From Tretioscincus oriximinensis (lineage: Eukaryota; Chordata; Lepidosauria; Squamata; Gymnophthalmidae), in the NCBI GenBank assembly GCA_022410635.1, contig JAJVDF010000416.1, forward strand, positions 673,031 through 737,030: a DNA stretch of 64,000 bases, given 5' to 3'. A program made the position numbers and the translations under genes. Under the pieces are notes generated by a model that saw nothing but the letters and a program-made list of their open reading frames with translations, was not told the origin of the DNA and searched no databases. Positions 20,393 through 35,300 of this stretch are shown piece by piece (the stretch's first letter is position 1; every line of letters starts with the position of its first letter).

Positions 20393-23300
20393 CTGTAAAA
20401 ATTTAAAAAATTATGATCAAAGGTTATTAAGGAAGAATAACAGTTTCACAACCTCCCCCTCTAAACTGGCCTTCTAAAATGGTTATCCTCAAATGTTGGA
20501 TTCTAGTTCCCATCTTCTTGAGCCAGCACTGTCAGCTCACTCAGAGAAACTAACGTCATTTATGTATAGTGTTAAAGTGTATTGTTTGTCCCTACTCATA
20601 ATGGCTTTCGTTGAACCCATTGGTGTAAAGGGCACTTACAAAGAAACTGTATTATAGAATAGTCATACTTCAGGAGAGCAGCAGATGGGATGAGCAGTGG
20701 TCTTACCATTCTGCATGTAAACAAGACACAGTCCTTCCATCAGCATTGTTTACCTTAACGTGGTTGGGCTTCAGTAGCATTGTTTAAAGCTGCATGGAAA
20801 ATCTGGTTTTATTTCTTTAGGAGAGTTTGCTGGCATTTCTGTGTTGAGTTCCTGTTCTTTCATGCCATCAGCCAGTTCAACTGCCATATATACATACCTC
20901 GAACTATGAGGTTGGCTTTGGAACGAGCACTGCCGATGGTAATTTTCACCATCCCACTCATGCCAGGTGTTGTCTGGTAGAATTTCAGCCTGTGGATATG
21001 TCCTATTCTCTCCATGTGCACGTGTGAGCTTGACTTCAATTCTTCACCGTTGAGACTCCAATTTGGGGTGCATGCCAGGGGAGCAGATATTTCACACTCA
21101 AACTGAGCTTCAGAGGGAGCTACAACTTCCACATTTCTCAGTGCCCGCAACACCTGGATGCCTTCAGCTGCAAGAATAAGCAGTAGCATCCATTTTTCAC
21201 ATGATACTTGGAACCTAGTTATTTTCTTTTTGATCTCCCCTACACTAACCACAGGGCTTAAAATGTAGAATTCACTCAGAGCCATGTTTGGTTTTGCACA
21301 TGTATCCCAACATAGTATTGTATCACTATTGTATCACTAGTATAAGAAAATCAACCTTCAACCATGATTTTCTCAAAAAATTGATAGAACTTCCTCTATC
21401 TGGAGGTGAGAACCTTACATATGCATCCGGACAAGCCCTGTGCATGACGAAGTTGCCTCACTATCTGGAAGGGTTAGTGAGAGCTAATTGTGTGTAGAGG
21501 TGGGCCTAAATACTGATATTCAGGTCCATGCCTAATTTTGTATGCTCTTTTGACCAATCCTGCTGGGTTTTTTTTTTTCTTTTTAATGAACTCACTGGTT
21601 TCTCCCTTACCTTCTACTAGTAGACGGGCTGTGGAGCGATCATCAAGTGCATCACAGGTATATAGGCCTTCATCAGCAGGCTCCACACAATGGATAACGA
21701 GCGTCCGGTAGCAATCCAAATTACAGATCTCATATTTGTGGCCAGCGAAGATCTCTGTGTCGCCTCGAAACCAACGCACTCGTCCCCGGGACTGTGACAC
21801 GGTACACTCCAGGGTGGCTTTGTGATGGGCTAGTACAGTCTTGTCTCGCAATGGCTTCACGATGCGAATGGGTAATGCTGTGACGGAACAAATCTTAAGA
21901 TTGAACAGCTAGTTTCCTGACCCCTAATTTTGCTCAGTTTTCAATTTGACAAAGGACACTTTGTTCCCAATCACAAAGCAGAAGACACGCACACATGGAA
22001 GTTCTGATCTTACCTTGAAGTTCCGCAAACTATTAGGAAATGGACACATACAATATCCTTCCAAATGTAAGGCTATTCACTCAAAATCCACACATGCACA
22101 CTCACACCACTTTCCCCTTCTTTGTTTATCTCAAAACAGCCTTAAGATTAAAACACAAGTATAAGGCAACTTCCTTACCCTCCACTTCTAGGTGGGCTTC
22201 AGAAATTACTGCCTTGGCTGCAAAACGGATTTGGCCTGTATCCTCTGGGTGGACACAGCACATCAACAAGAAGTGTCGTGTTCCTAATGTAAAAGACACG
22301 AGGGATGTCACATTTCTAGGAGAAGCAAGGGTGTTAGAATGAGAATGGCAAGAATCATAAGCATTGCTCGTATTTATTGTGCTTTTACAGGTATGTGAGG
22401 CTTTGGGATGATTTAGGAAATGCATTTCTAAGCCCCTTGGACTGCTCTTAATAGCCTTTTAGCTTAAGGGTGGCATATAAATAACTGGAATAAAACAAAC
22501 AAATAGAGCTATAATAAAAACTTTTTTTTTTTAAAAAAAGTAGCAATTCACACTACCCAAATGCATTTTAACAGAATGTAGGGTGGAGTTTGACAAGAGA
22601 ATCTTGGAAATCATGTTACTGAATGAAATCATCTAATTTGAAAGTAATCTACTGGTCCTTTATGTGTTCTGAAACTTTAAAACTGGTGATAAGATAAAAT
22701 GCTAACTGGAAAACAGCAAGAATCCTGATTTCTTCATATTTAGGAACCACATGACAAATTCTGTAGTAGACTTGCTCTTACATACTGGACTTTTCTTTTA
22801 GATAACTAACTAAACATTATGGGAAATTGGAAATTCTTGATGATCGTGTGCTTTGTCATGAAACTAGAGCTCTGCTTCAAATTCCTTCTGCACGTTCTCC
22901 AGCACTGAATAATCACATTCTGGTTATTCTGTTAATAAAAGCCTTGCCAATAGAATTTTGCCTACTTAGGTCTGAAACAAAATCAATGTCCAAACAGACA
23001 CTGGCTGTAACATTTCATGACATATAGTTCTTCTTGCTAAGCCTCTCCAATCCACAAGACTAACATTGCTCACCCCAGCAAGTACAAACCCTATTGTTTT
23101 GCATGGACATGGATATTATGAACTCAACAGGGTTAGAGCGGGGTTCAATGGGGATGGGATTTATAGGGTTTAAGAAGGTCATAAGGTGTTGGGAAGGAGT
23201 GTTTAAAAATGTTCATGTTATTTTTAACGTTGTAAAAATTTTAAAATAAAAGAAGCCTTGTCAGCTGGTGCAGGTTTTGGGTTTGCGACCCTTTTCAACG

Positions 23301-26300
23301 TATAGTTATAGTTTAGCTTCACAACCAAGACTTATTTTTTTTCAAAAGCTTAACAAAAGATCAATGACTGTTCATACCCCAACCTGTTAGAAGAGCTCAA
23401 AGATCGCAATAAAATGCAAGGCAACGAGATTTAGCCAAATCTATAGGTCCCATTATTTCTGGCCTTTCTCCCCTCTTGCTCCAATGTAATAATTTTTGAT
23501 TAAGGAACAAAATTTTGAGGAACAGGACTGAAAACCAGGGAAAAAGTCCAGTTTTTCAGGACTGATGGTGGTTAAAAAGCATGTGTGTCACTGCAGCCTT
23601 AGTTACTGTTTTTGAAACAAGTCAGTTACAAGCTATTCAGTTTGCTTCACAGAAAGAGTATTAAGGTTAAACCCTTCAAGGTTTTGATATATTATCCTTC
23701 AGGGGTGTTCAAAGCATCAATCTGAATGCTTTTTGCAGCATTCAAAATGGCTCGTCCCTCACCCAAAAGGGAAATGCCAGCAAATTTGGCTACATAACAA
23801 AGACGGCTTTTTCTCATCCTGCTCCAGGCTCTTCTTTGAGGCCACCTGCTGCAATATTGAGTCACTGTTGACATCATGATGATGTTTGTTGTAATTTTAG
23901 ACTTCTAAGGGTTTCACTGGCCCTTGCAGACCCCGAAATTATTATTATATATCATTAAAAGATCTGGAAGGGATGGGGAAAGCCACAGCTGGCAGTCCTG
24001 TTCCCTCCTAAGCTCCAGTGAAGGTGAGAATGAAGCCAGGAATAAGGGGGAGAGAAGGGTAAATCTTGCGCTGAAGGCATACTGGGTTAAATGGGGTCCA
24101 AAGGCCGTTTGAATGCTTTGAAAACACGAAATAGTGTTTTGCATATGCCTAATAAAAAAAATTAACGATTTAAGTTACATTTTGCATGGAGCACCATGCA
24201 ATATGCAGAGGCCTATATTCTGGATGCTATGAGCCACAGAAGCACACACGAACAAGAGACTCATCAGTCTCAAGGAAAGATGCACCCAGAAAGCTGAACT
24301 TGAGAAGGCTGGTGCTGTCCAGAGCTTGAATATGCACAAGCATGGCATTTTAATGAGCACCCAATGCTTCCACAATGAAGGTGGAACTGCTGAGTGGGGC
24401 CTTAATGCAGCCTCCAGTTCCACATTCTCATGTTCGTATTGACTTTCCTGGTTTTTTGCACAAAATACTCAGTACTGGATGAGTGAGTTCCCAAGTTTGG
24501 AAAATCACTATCTTTCCCTTGGTGGGTGAAGTACCAAAGCGACATAGAGAAGAAATACTAAAACATAGTATGTTTTAGTATTTCTTCTCTATGACACTTT
24601 GGTACTGCTGTCCTGAGAAGCTGACAGAAAAAAAATGTAATGTCTAAATAAAAATGGCCTCATCATTTGATTTGTCACTAATAATCTCTGAACGTTTGCA
24701 ATTGTTGCCTGCTTTGACTTTGATTGGTCTAACCAAAATTAGGGAACCATACCTAGTACCTGCATTTGCTCACTTACCTTCCTGGCGTATTTTCACAGTG
24801 CTGCTTACTTTTATCTTCTCACCATCCCGAAACCATTCACCTTTCACCTCTTCAAGTGATACTTCACACGTGAAAACAGCATTCTCATTTTCCCGCACGC
24901 GCACATCCTCCAGTTCTCGCACAATCTGGACCTGACGTTCTACAGAGGGTAAAACGAAAGTAGAACTCAGAAATGTTTCATTCTGTATGATGTACAAGGT
25001 TCACAGAGACCCACTACATTTGACAGACTCATCTTCTGTAATCAATGTATCCCCCACTATATTTGACAGATTCTTCTTCTGTAATTAACGTATTCCCCTA
25101 CGAACTCTCTAAGAGGCATGTACTCTAAATTTACAAGAAGAGTTCATCTTGTCATAAAAAACCCATAAAAACAAGAATAATCGTGGATCAGATTAAGAAC
25201 ATACTTACTACTGGATGCATGTCTAGGACCCCTGATTTTCAGTAATGATAATTCAGAGCTGAAGAGGGGTGTGCCTTTCTATTATGTGAGCTATTGAGAC
25301 TAGTACCATTAAAGGTAAAAAGCCATGCCTCCTGCCAAATTACCCTACAGTGAATGGCAACCCTTCCTCAGCTTTCAACCAACTGCTGGGGGCAAGACAG
25401 GGAAGGCCAGTGGACTGTATAAATAAATGCTTATAACTACAACATGTGATCTAAACCTTCTTCAGTACTGAAGAACTGGACAAATCGGGGTTTGTGGTTG
25501 GGATGTTTTTTTGAACTTCACTGAACGAATTTTAAATTTAAATTGGATTCAGTAGGGAACGGGCTTCTTGCACTTTTGCTGCCACTGCCCCCCTCAACTC
25601 GTAAAAGCATGGTAACAGCTCTGTGGTTGGAGATAAGAGCGAGACGTTGTGTGACAAAACCTGAAATGGAAAAGGAAATTGGTGTTAGAAGAAGAAATAC
25701 TGGAGCTGGGGTGGAAGATGTAATTTAGTCCCCATAGCCCTCCCTCCTTCCAATCGGACCCTTGCACCTTTTTTTCTGCAACACTTGTGAATCCCTTCAG
25801 CTCCAGTGGCCCCTTAACGTCTCTTGAAATACCCTACGTCCCCAATACCCTACCATGTATGGCAACCCTCGCCCAGCTCTTAACCTACCACTGGAGGTGA
25901 GATATGGAAGACCTGTAGGGTCAGCCATTCTGTTAGAAGACCTGCCAAGGGTACAAGGGTCACCAGAGTGGGCTACTGTCACAAGTCTTGCTCTTGCCTC
26001 CAGCCTTAGAGCTGTTATCATGCTTTTAAAGACTGAGGCACTAATAGTGCCAGCAAAAGGTTTCCACACTGAAACTGACTTAAAATGGATCCAGTGAAGT
26101 TCAAATTAATGGTCTGTAGCTAGGCTGACCAGATGACCCCTTTTTTGGGGAGGGTTGAAAACCAGGTTTTGGGGTGCCTCCCAGTTTTTTCTGAGGAATT
26201 TTTTTTAAAAAAAAGATTTTTTTTCAATTTTCAATTTTGTTTTTTTAATTTTTTTTCCTCAGAAAAAACCGGGAGGCACCCCAAACACGGGTTTTAAACC

Positions 26301-29300
26301 CCCCCAAAAGGGGTCATCTGGTCAGCCTAGTCTGTAACCAATGAAGCGACTCACTTAAGGAGAAGTTCTCAAGATCTCTAGTCTTATGAGTCTATGAGGA
26401 AGTGGTAGAAAATTTTGGAGCATTGCTAAAAAAATGGCCACAAGCTATGATAAAAGCAAAAAACCTGAACAACAAACAAGGGTTCTGCCTTGTTGCACTA
26501 AATAGAGGAGGGAGAATATCCACTCAGAATGGTTTAAACATTGCATAAAAGCCAAATGATGGGAAGGAACTTCTTTGAGAAGAAAAAGCAGAAGGCACTA
26601 TTCCAACGGGACAATTTGTTTCAGTGGATTCAGTTGTCCCTGCAGCGAAGGTTTTGGTTAGCTTATGGGTGCTCAGTATGTCATATTGGACAACCCTGGC
26701 TTTTGATGTTCTTTTTTTTTCCTTTTATTTTAAAAATAAAAAAGTATAATAACACAGGTACAAATATAATAACATTACACAAATACAAATAGCCCACTAT
26801 CCCACCCACAGCTCCCTCCCTCCACAGGAAAGAAAGGCGTATATTTGAGAAAAATTTCAATTCCATTTATGAGATGACTGTATCATACACCCATTGATCT
26901 TGTTGAGACAGTGCATAGGCAATCAATATTTGCCATTTTGCCTGCCATGAGTGTGTAGGTTGTACACCTATACACCTGGACCTTTTTTTCAAAAATTATA
27001 ATTAACCCATCTAAGCCATCAAAGATCCAAAATGCTGGGCTAATTGGTATATTAATATTGGAAATTTCTTGTATTTTGTGGGCAATACTCTGCCAAAACT
27101 GTATTATATGTGTGTAGTGTGCCCACATATGCAAATAATCACCTCTATTATTGCAGCCATGCCAACAAGAAGCGGAAATATTTGTCATATGGGTCAATTG
27201 GGCTGGAAATCTATACCACTTTGATACTATTTTTAACTCCATTTCTAAAATTCTATTGTCCTTTGATGTAGTCCATGTTTTTACCCAATCATCCCATTTT
27301 TCTCGTACTGTTGGAAATGTGCTGATCCAAAATTCCTTATACCGATTGCAAATAATTGTGTTGTAAATTTTTCTAACAAGTTTGCCTTGACATCTTATTT
27401 TATTCTCTATTATCTCTTTGATATCTGATAAGCCTCTGAGGCTGGTTTTAATATTGTTGTTATTTATATAGGAATGTAGAGGATTATTTTGAAGCCAAAA
27501 TCGATTTAAATCAATGCCAGTTACAGTTTTAATTCTGTTCAACTCAATAGGAATTCCATCTATATTTACAAGATCGCACATCCTTCGATATCCAGTTATT
27601 TAATATTTCTAAATACCATGTTAAATTAGGATCACCTGCCTTATTGATTGCAAAAATAGAGGCTGCATGAAGCCACGATTTTGCCCAAAATTTGCTATTA
27701 TTCTTCCATGTAAAGGATGTAACCAAAGTTTTTTGGCATGTATTTCAATTCGGATAGGGATTAACGATTTGCCGTACATTAGGTTCATTTTTATTTTCCA
27801 TTTGTTATAGTTGTACTATACCTATTAAATTCTAAGTCTATTAATTTATTTATTTGAAATGCATCAAAGTAAACTTGTACGAAGGCAAACTCCATCCTAA
27901 CTGTTGTTTCTTTGAATATAATGTCCTTTTAGGGATACAGTTTTCTTTTTGTAGCAGAACCCATTTACAGATGTACTGATCCCAATCTTTCATCCTTTTT
28001 AAAGGAATTATAAGTGGTAAAGTTTGAAATAAAAAAAGAAACTTAGGTAACACCATCATGTTAATAACTCTTATTCTCATAATTAAGGACCATTTTTTTA
28101 TCATTCCAGTCCCTCAACATTTTCTTTATCTTATTCCAAATTGGATTGTAATTAATTTTATTAACTTATCTACATTTTTTGCTAACCACAACCCTAAATA
28201 TTTTATCTTTTTAAGTCCTGATTTTAGGCCAGAATTTTGCAAAATGGTATTAAGATGATTATTAGGAATATTTAGAGTTAATAATTCAGACTTTGCTATG
28301 TTGATTTTTAAACCAGAGATGCTTTCAAATTTGTTTGTTTTTTCCTTAATAACTGGTATAGTTATCAAAGGGTTAGATGTTATTATTAACACATCATCTG
28401 CATAAATTAAAATTTTTACTTCTTCCTGTTCGATTTGATATCCCTTAATGGCATTGTTATTTCTGATATTGTCTGCTACAATTTCCACTGCCATGATGAA
28501 TAACAGAGAGGAAAGTGGGCAGCCTTGTTTAACACCATTAGTAATGGAAAATGGCTCTGAAATACCTTGATTGACCTTTATTCTGGAATAATTACCATGG
28601 TATAACGATATTACAGAATCTATAAAATTGTTGCCCAAATTATGACAAAATTTATCTATGAAATGATGGTTTACAGAGTTCTTTATGCCCTCCTTTTCTT
28701 GGATCAAAAGATCTACTAGCAACCAATAAGCTTACAATGCTGTCAACCCTTATAAGAAATATACCCTCCTCAGGCATAATGCCCTTACTTTAAACAGTTT
28801 AATTATCATGACTTCCTCCAAAGAATCTTAATTGTTAAGAAAAATGGACTCAGGGACAGATCCTTTTCTTCCTACTTTATTTCCAGGGTTTTCAGAACAG
28901 ATAATTACTTTTTTTAATCCCGTTCAAGTATGTAGATGTACTCAATTATCCCAATTGCTGGCCTTTCTGCCAGGAACTACATTATAGTCCCATAAGACTT
29001 TTAAAATCAGAGGTATCATTCAAGGCTCAAGTGCATCTGGAATCCACACCAAATGCACAGGGAGTCATTTTGTTCATTCCATATAACTTAAGCAGTCTGA
29101 TTATCCTTTCTGGATGATGACCACAAGCAATATCTGTATTTTTATTAGAGCTTCTTATATTTCAGGGCAGATCCTGGCATTAGGAACAGCTTTTGAAGCT
29201 GAGCCATATCTTAGATTAAGTCATATGAAATCTGAATTTAAATGTATACATTAACTTTTTCTCCTTACTTAGCAATCAAATCTACAAAGCATTGTCATTT

Positions 29301-32300
29301 AACGAGTCACTTTGCTTTCGCTGGCTCTAAGGACAATCACAACACAAAGCTATTCAATTGTGCTTCTGAAAGCTTTAAAGGAACTAATATTCTTTCCTAG
29401 GACATGTCTTCCCATTTTTGAAGTACTCTTACCATTTCATCCTAACCCTGATTTTCTACATAATCTATGGTGTGGTTCTGACATGAGCTTTACATCCATC
29501 TTTAGTACTGAAAAAACTTGGGAAGGAAAAACGGGAAAAAAACATTTCTTTCCCCTAGCTTGGTCCAGTTCTTTAGGGCTGAAGATTGATTAAAAGTACA
29601 CATCTGAACGCAGATGACATGTGCTTTAACAAAGTGCAGATGACTCTCACAAGATGTCTTCCAAATTCACTATGGCCCACTACAATCCCAGACTTTCCCC
29701 CCAGGAATGTCTCCCATTGCCATTGCAGAGCATCCATACCAAAGACCCGCAGTTTGGCAGAAGCACGACAGTCTCCAGCGTCACACGTGTACTCCCCCGC
29801 ATCTTCAAGGCCACAATGGCTGAGCTGCAAGAGGCGCCGGCGCCCCACTGAATACATGCGGCAGTTGGGGCTTGTATGTATCTCCTCTCCATCCTAAGAC
29901 AACCAGAAAGCAAAGGTTTAAATAAGGGAGAAAAAAAGGAATGTGATCTTTATCCCTACTTTTAAATATTGTTTCATACTGTTTTAATTTTGTAGTGATG
30001 TTTTGGCCGCCCTGAGACCTTTGGGTATAGGGCGGGGTATAAGTATAAATAAATAATTTGCTAGGGGATCGTGGGGAAATGTTGGCTCTCCCTTTTACAC
30101 AAAAATGCTCTATGGAAGAAAGGATATTTTCTTAATTTCAAAATGATAAAAGGATGTGAAACATTAGAAGCTGAACTCTCACCTTGTACCATTTTACTTC
30201 AGTGTGAGGGCGGGACAGCTCACATTCAAAGGTGGCCGTGCCTGTCTCAGGAATGCCCATATCCTGTGGTAAGCGCAGCATTGTAACTGGTGGTTCTGCA
30301 TGGACAGACACAAATTTGGATGCAGGTGGCACAGTTCATGTTTTTCTATCTTGTAAACAAAATACTAAAAATGCCCAAGAATTACCACTTCTTGTAGCCT
30401 TTACTCAAGTCTACTTATTTCTCCCATTTTATCTTTCACTTTTCCACTTGTTATATGTTATTAGTATGAGATACCAGAAAAACAACTATGATTCCCTTAG
30501 ATAACCAGTCCAAAAAAACCCTGAGGCTATATATATATCACAAAAAGTAGAATACTAAAATTTAATACAAAAATTTGATATAAAATCAATTTTTAAAGCT
30601 ATTCCCACTCAATTGTCTAAATAACCAAAGTCCAGAAAAACGAAGTGTCCGAGTAGAAAATCCAAAATAATTCCCATTCGTCACAAGTAGAGCGAGTAGC
30701 CATGAGAACACATAGCATAAGTTTAATTGGACTAAAGTCTCCCATATGTCAGTATTCTGTTTCCATCATATCAATCAGCTACTCATGGTAAACTCATAAG
30801 CATGTGTGCCACAGCTTCCTTTCACTTGCAAAGCCCTTGCAACCAATCTCCAGGGGCAAAGTGCCAGTGGGTCTTAGGGACTACACATACCCATCATGGC
30901 TAGTTGCAATTCTCAGCTTTATCTTCCATCAATTAGCTAATCTTCTGTGAAGCCATCTGAGCCAGCAGACACTGCCATATCGTGTGCCAGCAAATTCCAT
31001 AAATATAAACTGTGACATTTAACATACCTGAAGCAATGCGTCAAGTGTAAAGCCATTTGCACTCCTGCCAACACTGAAGAGTTACAGTTAATGACTTTTA
31101 CTTATATTAATGAGAGGTACACAAGAAGACAAGCACGGAAGAGAGTGCGACAATGCCTATAAAAAAAAGACTAGCTTTCCTCCTTGCAGATAGATTTGAA
31201 TTTTTGTGCATGGTAAGCTGGTAATTCCACGTTGAAGCTAAGAAGAGGAGAAATGGAAGCTGCTTTGCTTTATTTAGTTTCTAGTTAACCTAGACTGTGG
31301 TACCATGTTGGCCAGCAGGCAGAAGCAATATAATAAAACAAGGCCCAGAGTCTCAAATTCAGTCTCAAACAGCTGTACGTGTAAAGGCATGCATGAGACC
31401 TCCTTTTTTCATATCTATTCCAAACAAATATTCTGCTATATTCTCAATTAAAGCACTCCAGGAAGTGTTTTATTTTGTAATACAGGTGAAACCCTACTAT
31501 AAAGAACCCAGATATAACAAAATTTGTGGTGTAAGAAACATTTTAAAGTCCCAGCAGAACAACCATAAGAGTTGGTTATAATGGGTTTCATTATAATGAA
31601 ATTTCATGATGATGACCATATTCCTCTTGGCATTCGTTATAACGGGGGTTTCACCTCTTTCCAATTAAAGAAGAATAAGTAAACAATGTCTGAATGCAGC
31701 CTAAAGCCTCGTATATTCCCTTCCTACTGTTTTCCACGGTCCTTTTCTCCATATTCTAGCTCCACGCCTTTGGCTGAGACAAATATTCACTGCTCCTTGA
31801 AGGCACTGTTGTATTTTTAAATGGTTCTATCTTAAACTGTTTTAATCATTTTTTATTGTGGTTCTCCCTGAGACATCTGGACATAGGGCATAAATAAATA
31901 CTGAATGGCTGCGTTCCCTCTGAAGGAAAAAAATCTGTTTTAGAAGAAGGAAAGTGAAACCAGAGTCACCCCATATGAAACTAGTTTTTTTTACTTGGTT
32001 CCAAACTGGGTTTTCTGGCCACACGTGGGACACAAGATTCCAGTTTCACTTCGGAGTAACTGCCCCCACTACAGGAAACCCTGGTTGTTTGTGGACTGGA
32101 CATGTTTTTATTTGTCCAATCCTATCGCTGTGGGTGTGTCTACTAAACATCCCCATTCCCCTTTGCTGCCTTAGAACATAAGATAAGAACACAAGAAGAG
32201 CTATACCTGATTGGGTCAGAGCCCATCTAGTCCAGCATTCTGTCTCACACAGAGGCCCACCAGATGCACCTGGGCAGTCTGAACAGAGGAAAGCAAATTA

Positions 32301-35300
32301 TGCTCCTGTTCATGACTCCCTGCAAATGGCATTTCAGGAGTCCTGCCTGTTGCTCCGTCCTGGAGGCAACATCCAGACATCCATCCTAGTACCCATTTCT
32401 ACCCTTGGTGTCCATGAATCTATCTAATCCTGTCTTGAAGCTATCCAAGCTGTTAGCTACCACCACCTCTTCAGGAAGTAAATTCTTCAAGGCAACACAT
32501 TGTTGCTAGGCTCCTAATTAGGTTTCCTTTCCCTTTTTTTTAATTAGCGGATACAACAAGTAAACAAAAATACAACAAATACACAACAAAGAAATCATAA
32601 AGAAAACAAACTAGACAACACGCTGTACCCACCCACCACCCACACAGCCGGAGGAAACTATTACGCAAAAAACCTTAAATCCATGAACGATAGAACGGGT
32701 ATTATATAGAAATGTTAGGTTTCCATTCCCTTAACCTCATGTTCAATTCACTGGCAAGAACAAAACTACTTTTGCACACATGTGTATTTGCAAAGCAAAG
32801 CAATGTCACAGCATACAGTTTCTCCTGTCTGTAATTTCTCGTCTCTAAAATGCCTCCACAATAGACTAGTTCACAATCAGGATGAGGGATTCTTTGTGTA
32901 CTACTGGATTCTACCCTTCGCTCCATGATCCTTCCTCATACCCATTCTTACACAAAATCAGTGGTTATTTGATAGACTGATCCTACTGTCAGAAAAATTG
33001 GTGACAACAACCAACCTGGACAGTTTAATAATACATTATAAAAATCAAAGTGAACATATAAATGAACATTACTGAAATTGATTTAAAGATTCTGCCTTAA
33101 GTCAGAGCCTTATAGCTAACTACTCTGCTAGCTCAATTAATCTCCATGGAAACCACTGAAAACAAGACTTTTGTTTCCTTCAGAAACAAAAGCTGATGAT
33201 CGCACCTCGATTACCACTAAGTAGCAGAACTGGTTCAGCCATTCAGCCAACTCATCTAGTTATTGTGAAAAGGGATGAGATCTTGCATTGTGGAAGGCAA
33301 ATGCGTACTGATGAATTCAAAGGCTTGTTGAGGCACCCCACCTGGGGAACACCCATGATACCTATTGGCCAAGAGGGAATATGCAGCCTTTCCCTTTCCC
33401 TTCCTCACACAAACCATGCCCAGCAAACAGACCCCAAACTGTAGCAAGAGCAGAAAAAAAACAGAATGAAGAAAACCTGCTTTTAACCCAAATTTTTTGG
33501 GGGAAAAATACCAAAGACTCAGTTGTTGTGAGTCCACTTAAGTGCCAAACCAGTTTGAATTTGGATTAAAAGAAAGCAGTGTTTAAAACCTTCCACTTAG
33601 GTTGCACACAGGATTAACACCTGTTTTTTCCTCCATTGAGAACACACCCAATGTGATCTTTTCACAAATATTGCCCATCTTATGGAATGAATGTAGTACT
33701 GTAGAGGATTGCCAATTCAGTCCCTAAACTCCCTCCAGAAATAGACCACTTCTGTATTTCTCTCAAGAAAGCTGCATGGAGGAGCCATGTAGTTGGCCTC
33801 AACGCAACGGTACCTAATAATAATAACTATCTTGCCCTTGTACCTTGGACAGTAAGGCGAGCACTACTCCGCACTGTGTCAGCAGTGAAGGCTACAATCC
33901 CAGCATCATCTAATGTAAGTCCCAGCAGGGTCAGGCTATGCACACAACCGATATTGCTCACTCGGCAGTTAGAGCTTGGCTTCACCCGGATGCCGTCACG
34001 TGTCCAAACTCCAGAAACATTGGAATGTGACAGCTCAAGCTCAAAGGTCACCGTCTCCTTTTCAAACGTTTCCACATCAGATAGTGACTTCTTCACTGTT
34101 ACCTTTCGTGCTGGAACACAGGAAAAGGAAGTGAACATGTGTGAGATCCATTTTCTGTGAGGAGTTTGCTTCCCAACAATAGTAGAGACATCTGATTAGT
34201 CCCAAAAACATGACTTTGGCTGCATCCAATGTTTATTAACACTATTTCCTTTAGTGGAACTACAAAACCTTGTGGCTGCTTTGCTATCAACCCACATGCA
34301 GGATTAAAGTGATTATTAATCTTGAAATCATGAGAAATGTTGCTTATTCCCAGGAGATCTCCCATCTTTACCATGATACCTTGCTGACTTAAGGTTTATA
34401 CGATTGTTTATGATTGTGTGATTTTCAGTGGGGGCATACAGTGTATGGTGAGAATTTAGAACCAACATAGCACCCACCATCATCTAAATATATAAAACAG
34501 CGATGGCGATGTTAGTCCATCAGACAGTGAGGCAGCCATAACGTCCGCCTCCCTTGTCTGATAATTGGACAAAATATTGCTGGAGCAACAGAACAGACGC
34601 AGCATGGTGGTGGCAAAACCCCACCAAAGGCTTCTTTTCTGGCTGCTGCCACTGGGAGACCCGCTTCTCTTGGGTCACAGAAAAAAGGTAGGTTTGGCTG
34701 GGGTGGGGGCAATGATGGCTGCCAACGGAGCTACTGCCGCTGGACAGGAGAAGGGAGTCTAGAGGCCCGACCTTCTTTCAGGCATCGAGGTTTTACCAAT
34801 TCCACTAGTAAGTAATAAAAGGCATGCAGTAGAGTTCAATATTCTGTAGTATTACCAATGACAGGGCTCAGAACACTGGCAGTCTCCAGAGACCAATGAC
34901 AACACTTGGAACTTTGGAGGCCTCTAGGGTTGGAAACTGCCCCAAAGGCAGAAAACAGGGGGAAGTAATAAATGGACAGTTATGAGGAGTGGAATATTCC
35001 ACCGTTTATTATTGGGACCAGTACTAGGTTGGAGAGGAAGGAAAGAATAAACCAAGGAATGGATGAAAAATGGAAGGGAGGGAAGGAAGGAATATAAAGA
35101 AGAAAAAATAGAGAAGGAAAGGAAGAAAGGAAAGGAAAACAGAAAAAAGGGATGAAACAAAGCAGCAAGTGAAAAGTAGGGGGCAAGGGAGCGAGCGGGT
35201 GGAGGCATGGATGAGAGCATGGGGGAGGAGGGGCTAGAGCTGTTGCAGTACCATAAAACAATGGGCTAATTCCACTAGTACACTATAAAGCAAAAAGTGC

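Noticed and set aside
34924..35261. Pro/Ser/Phe-rich minus-strand frames
   Set aside because: Low-complexity translation of a purine/pyrimidine tract.
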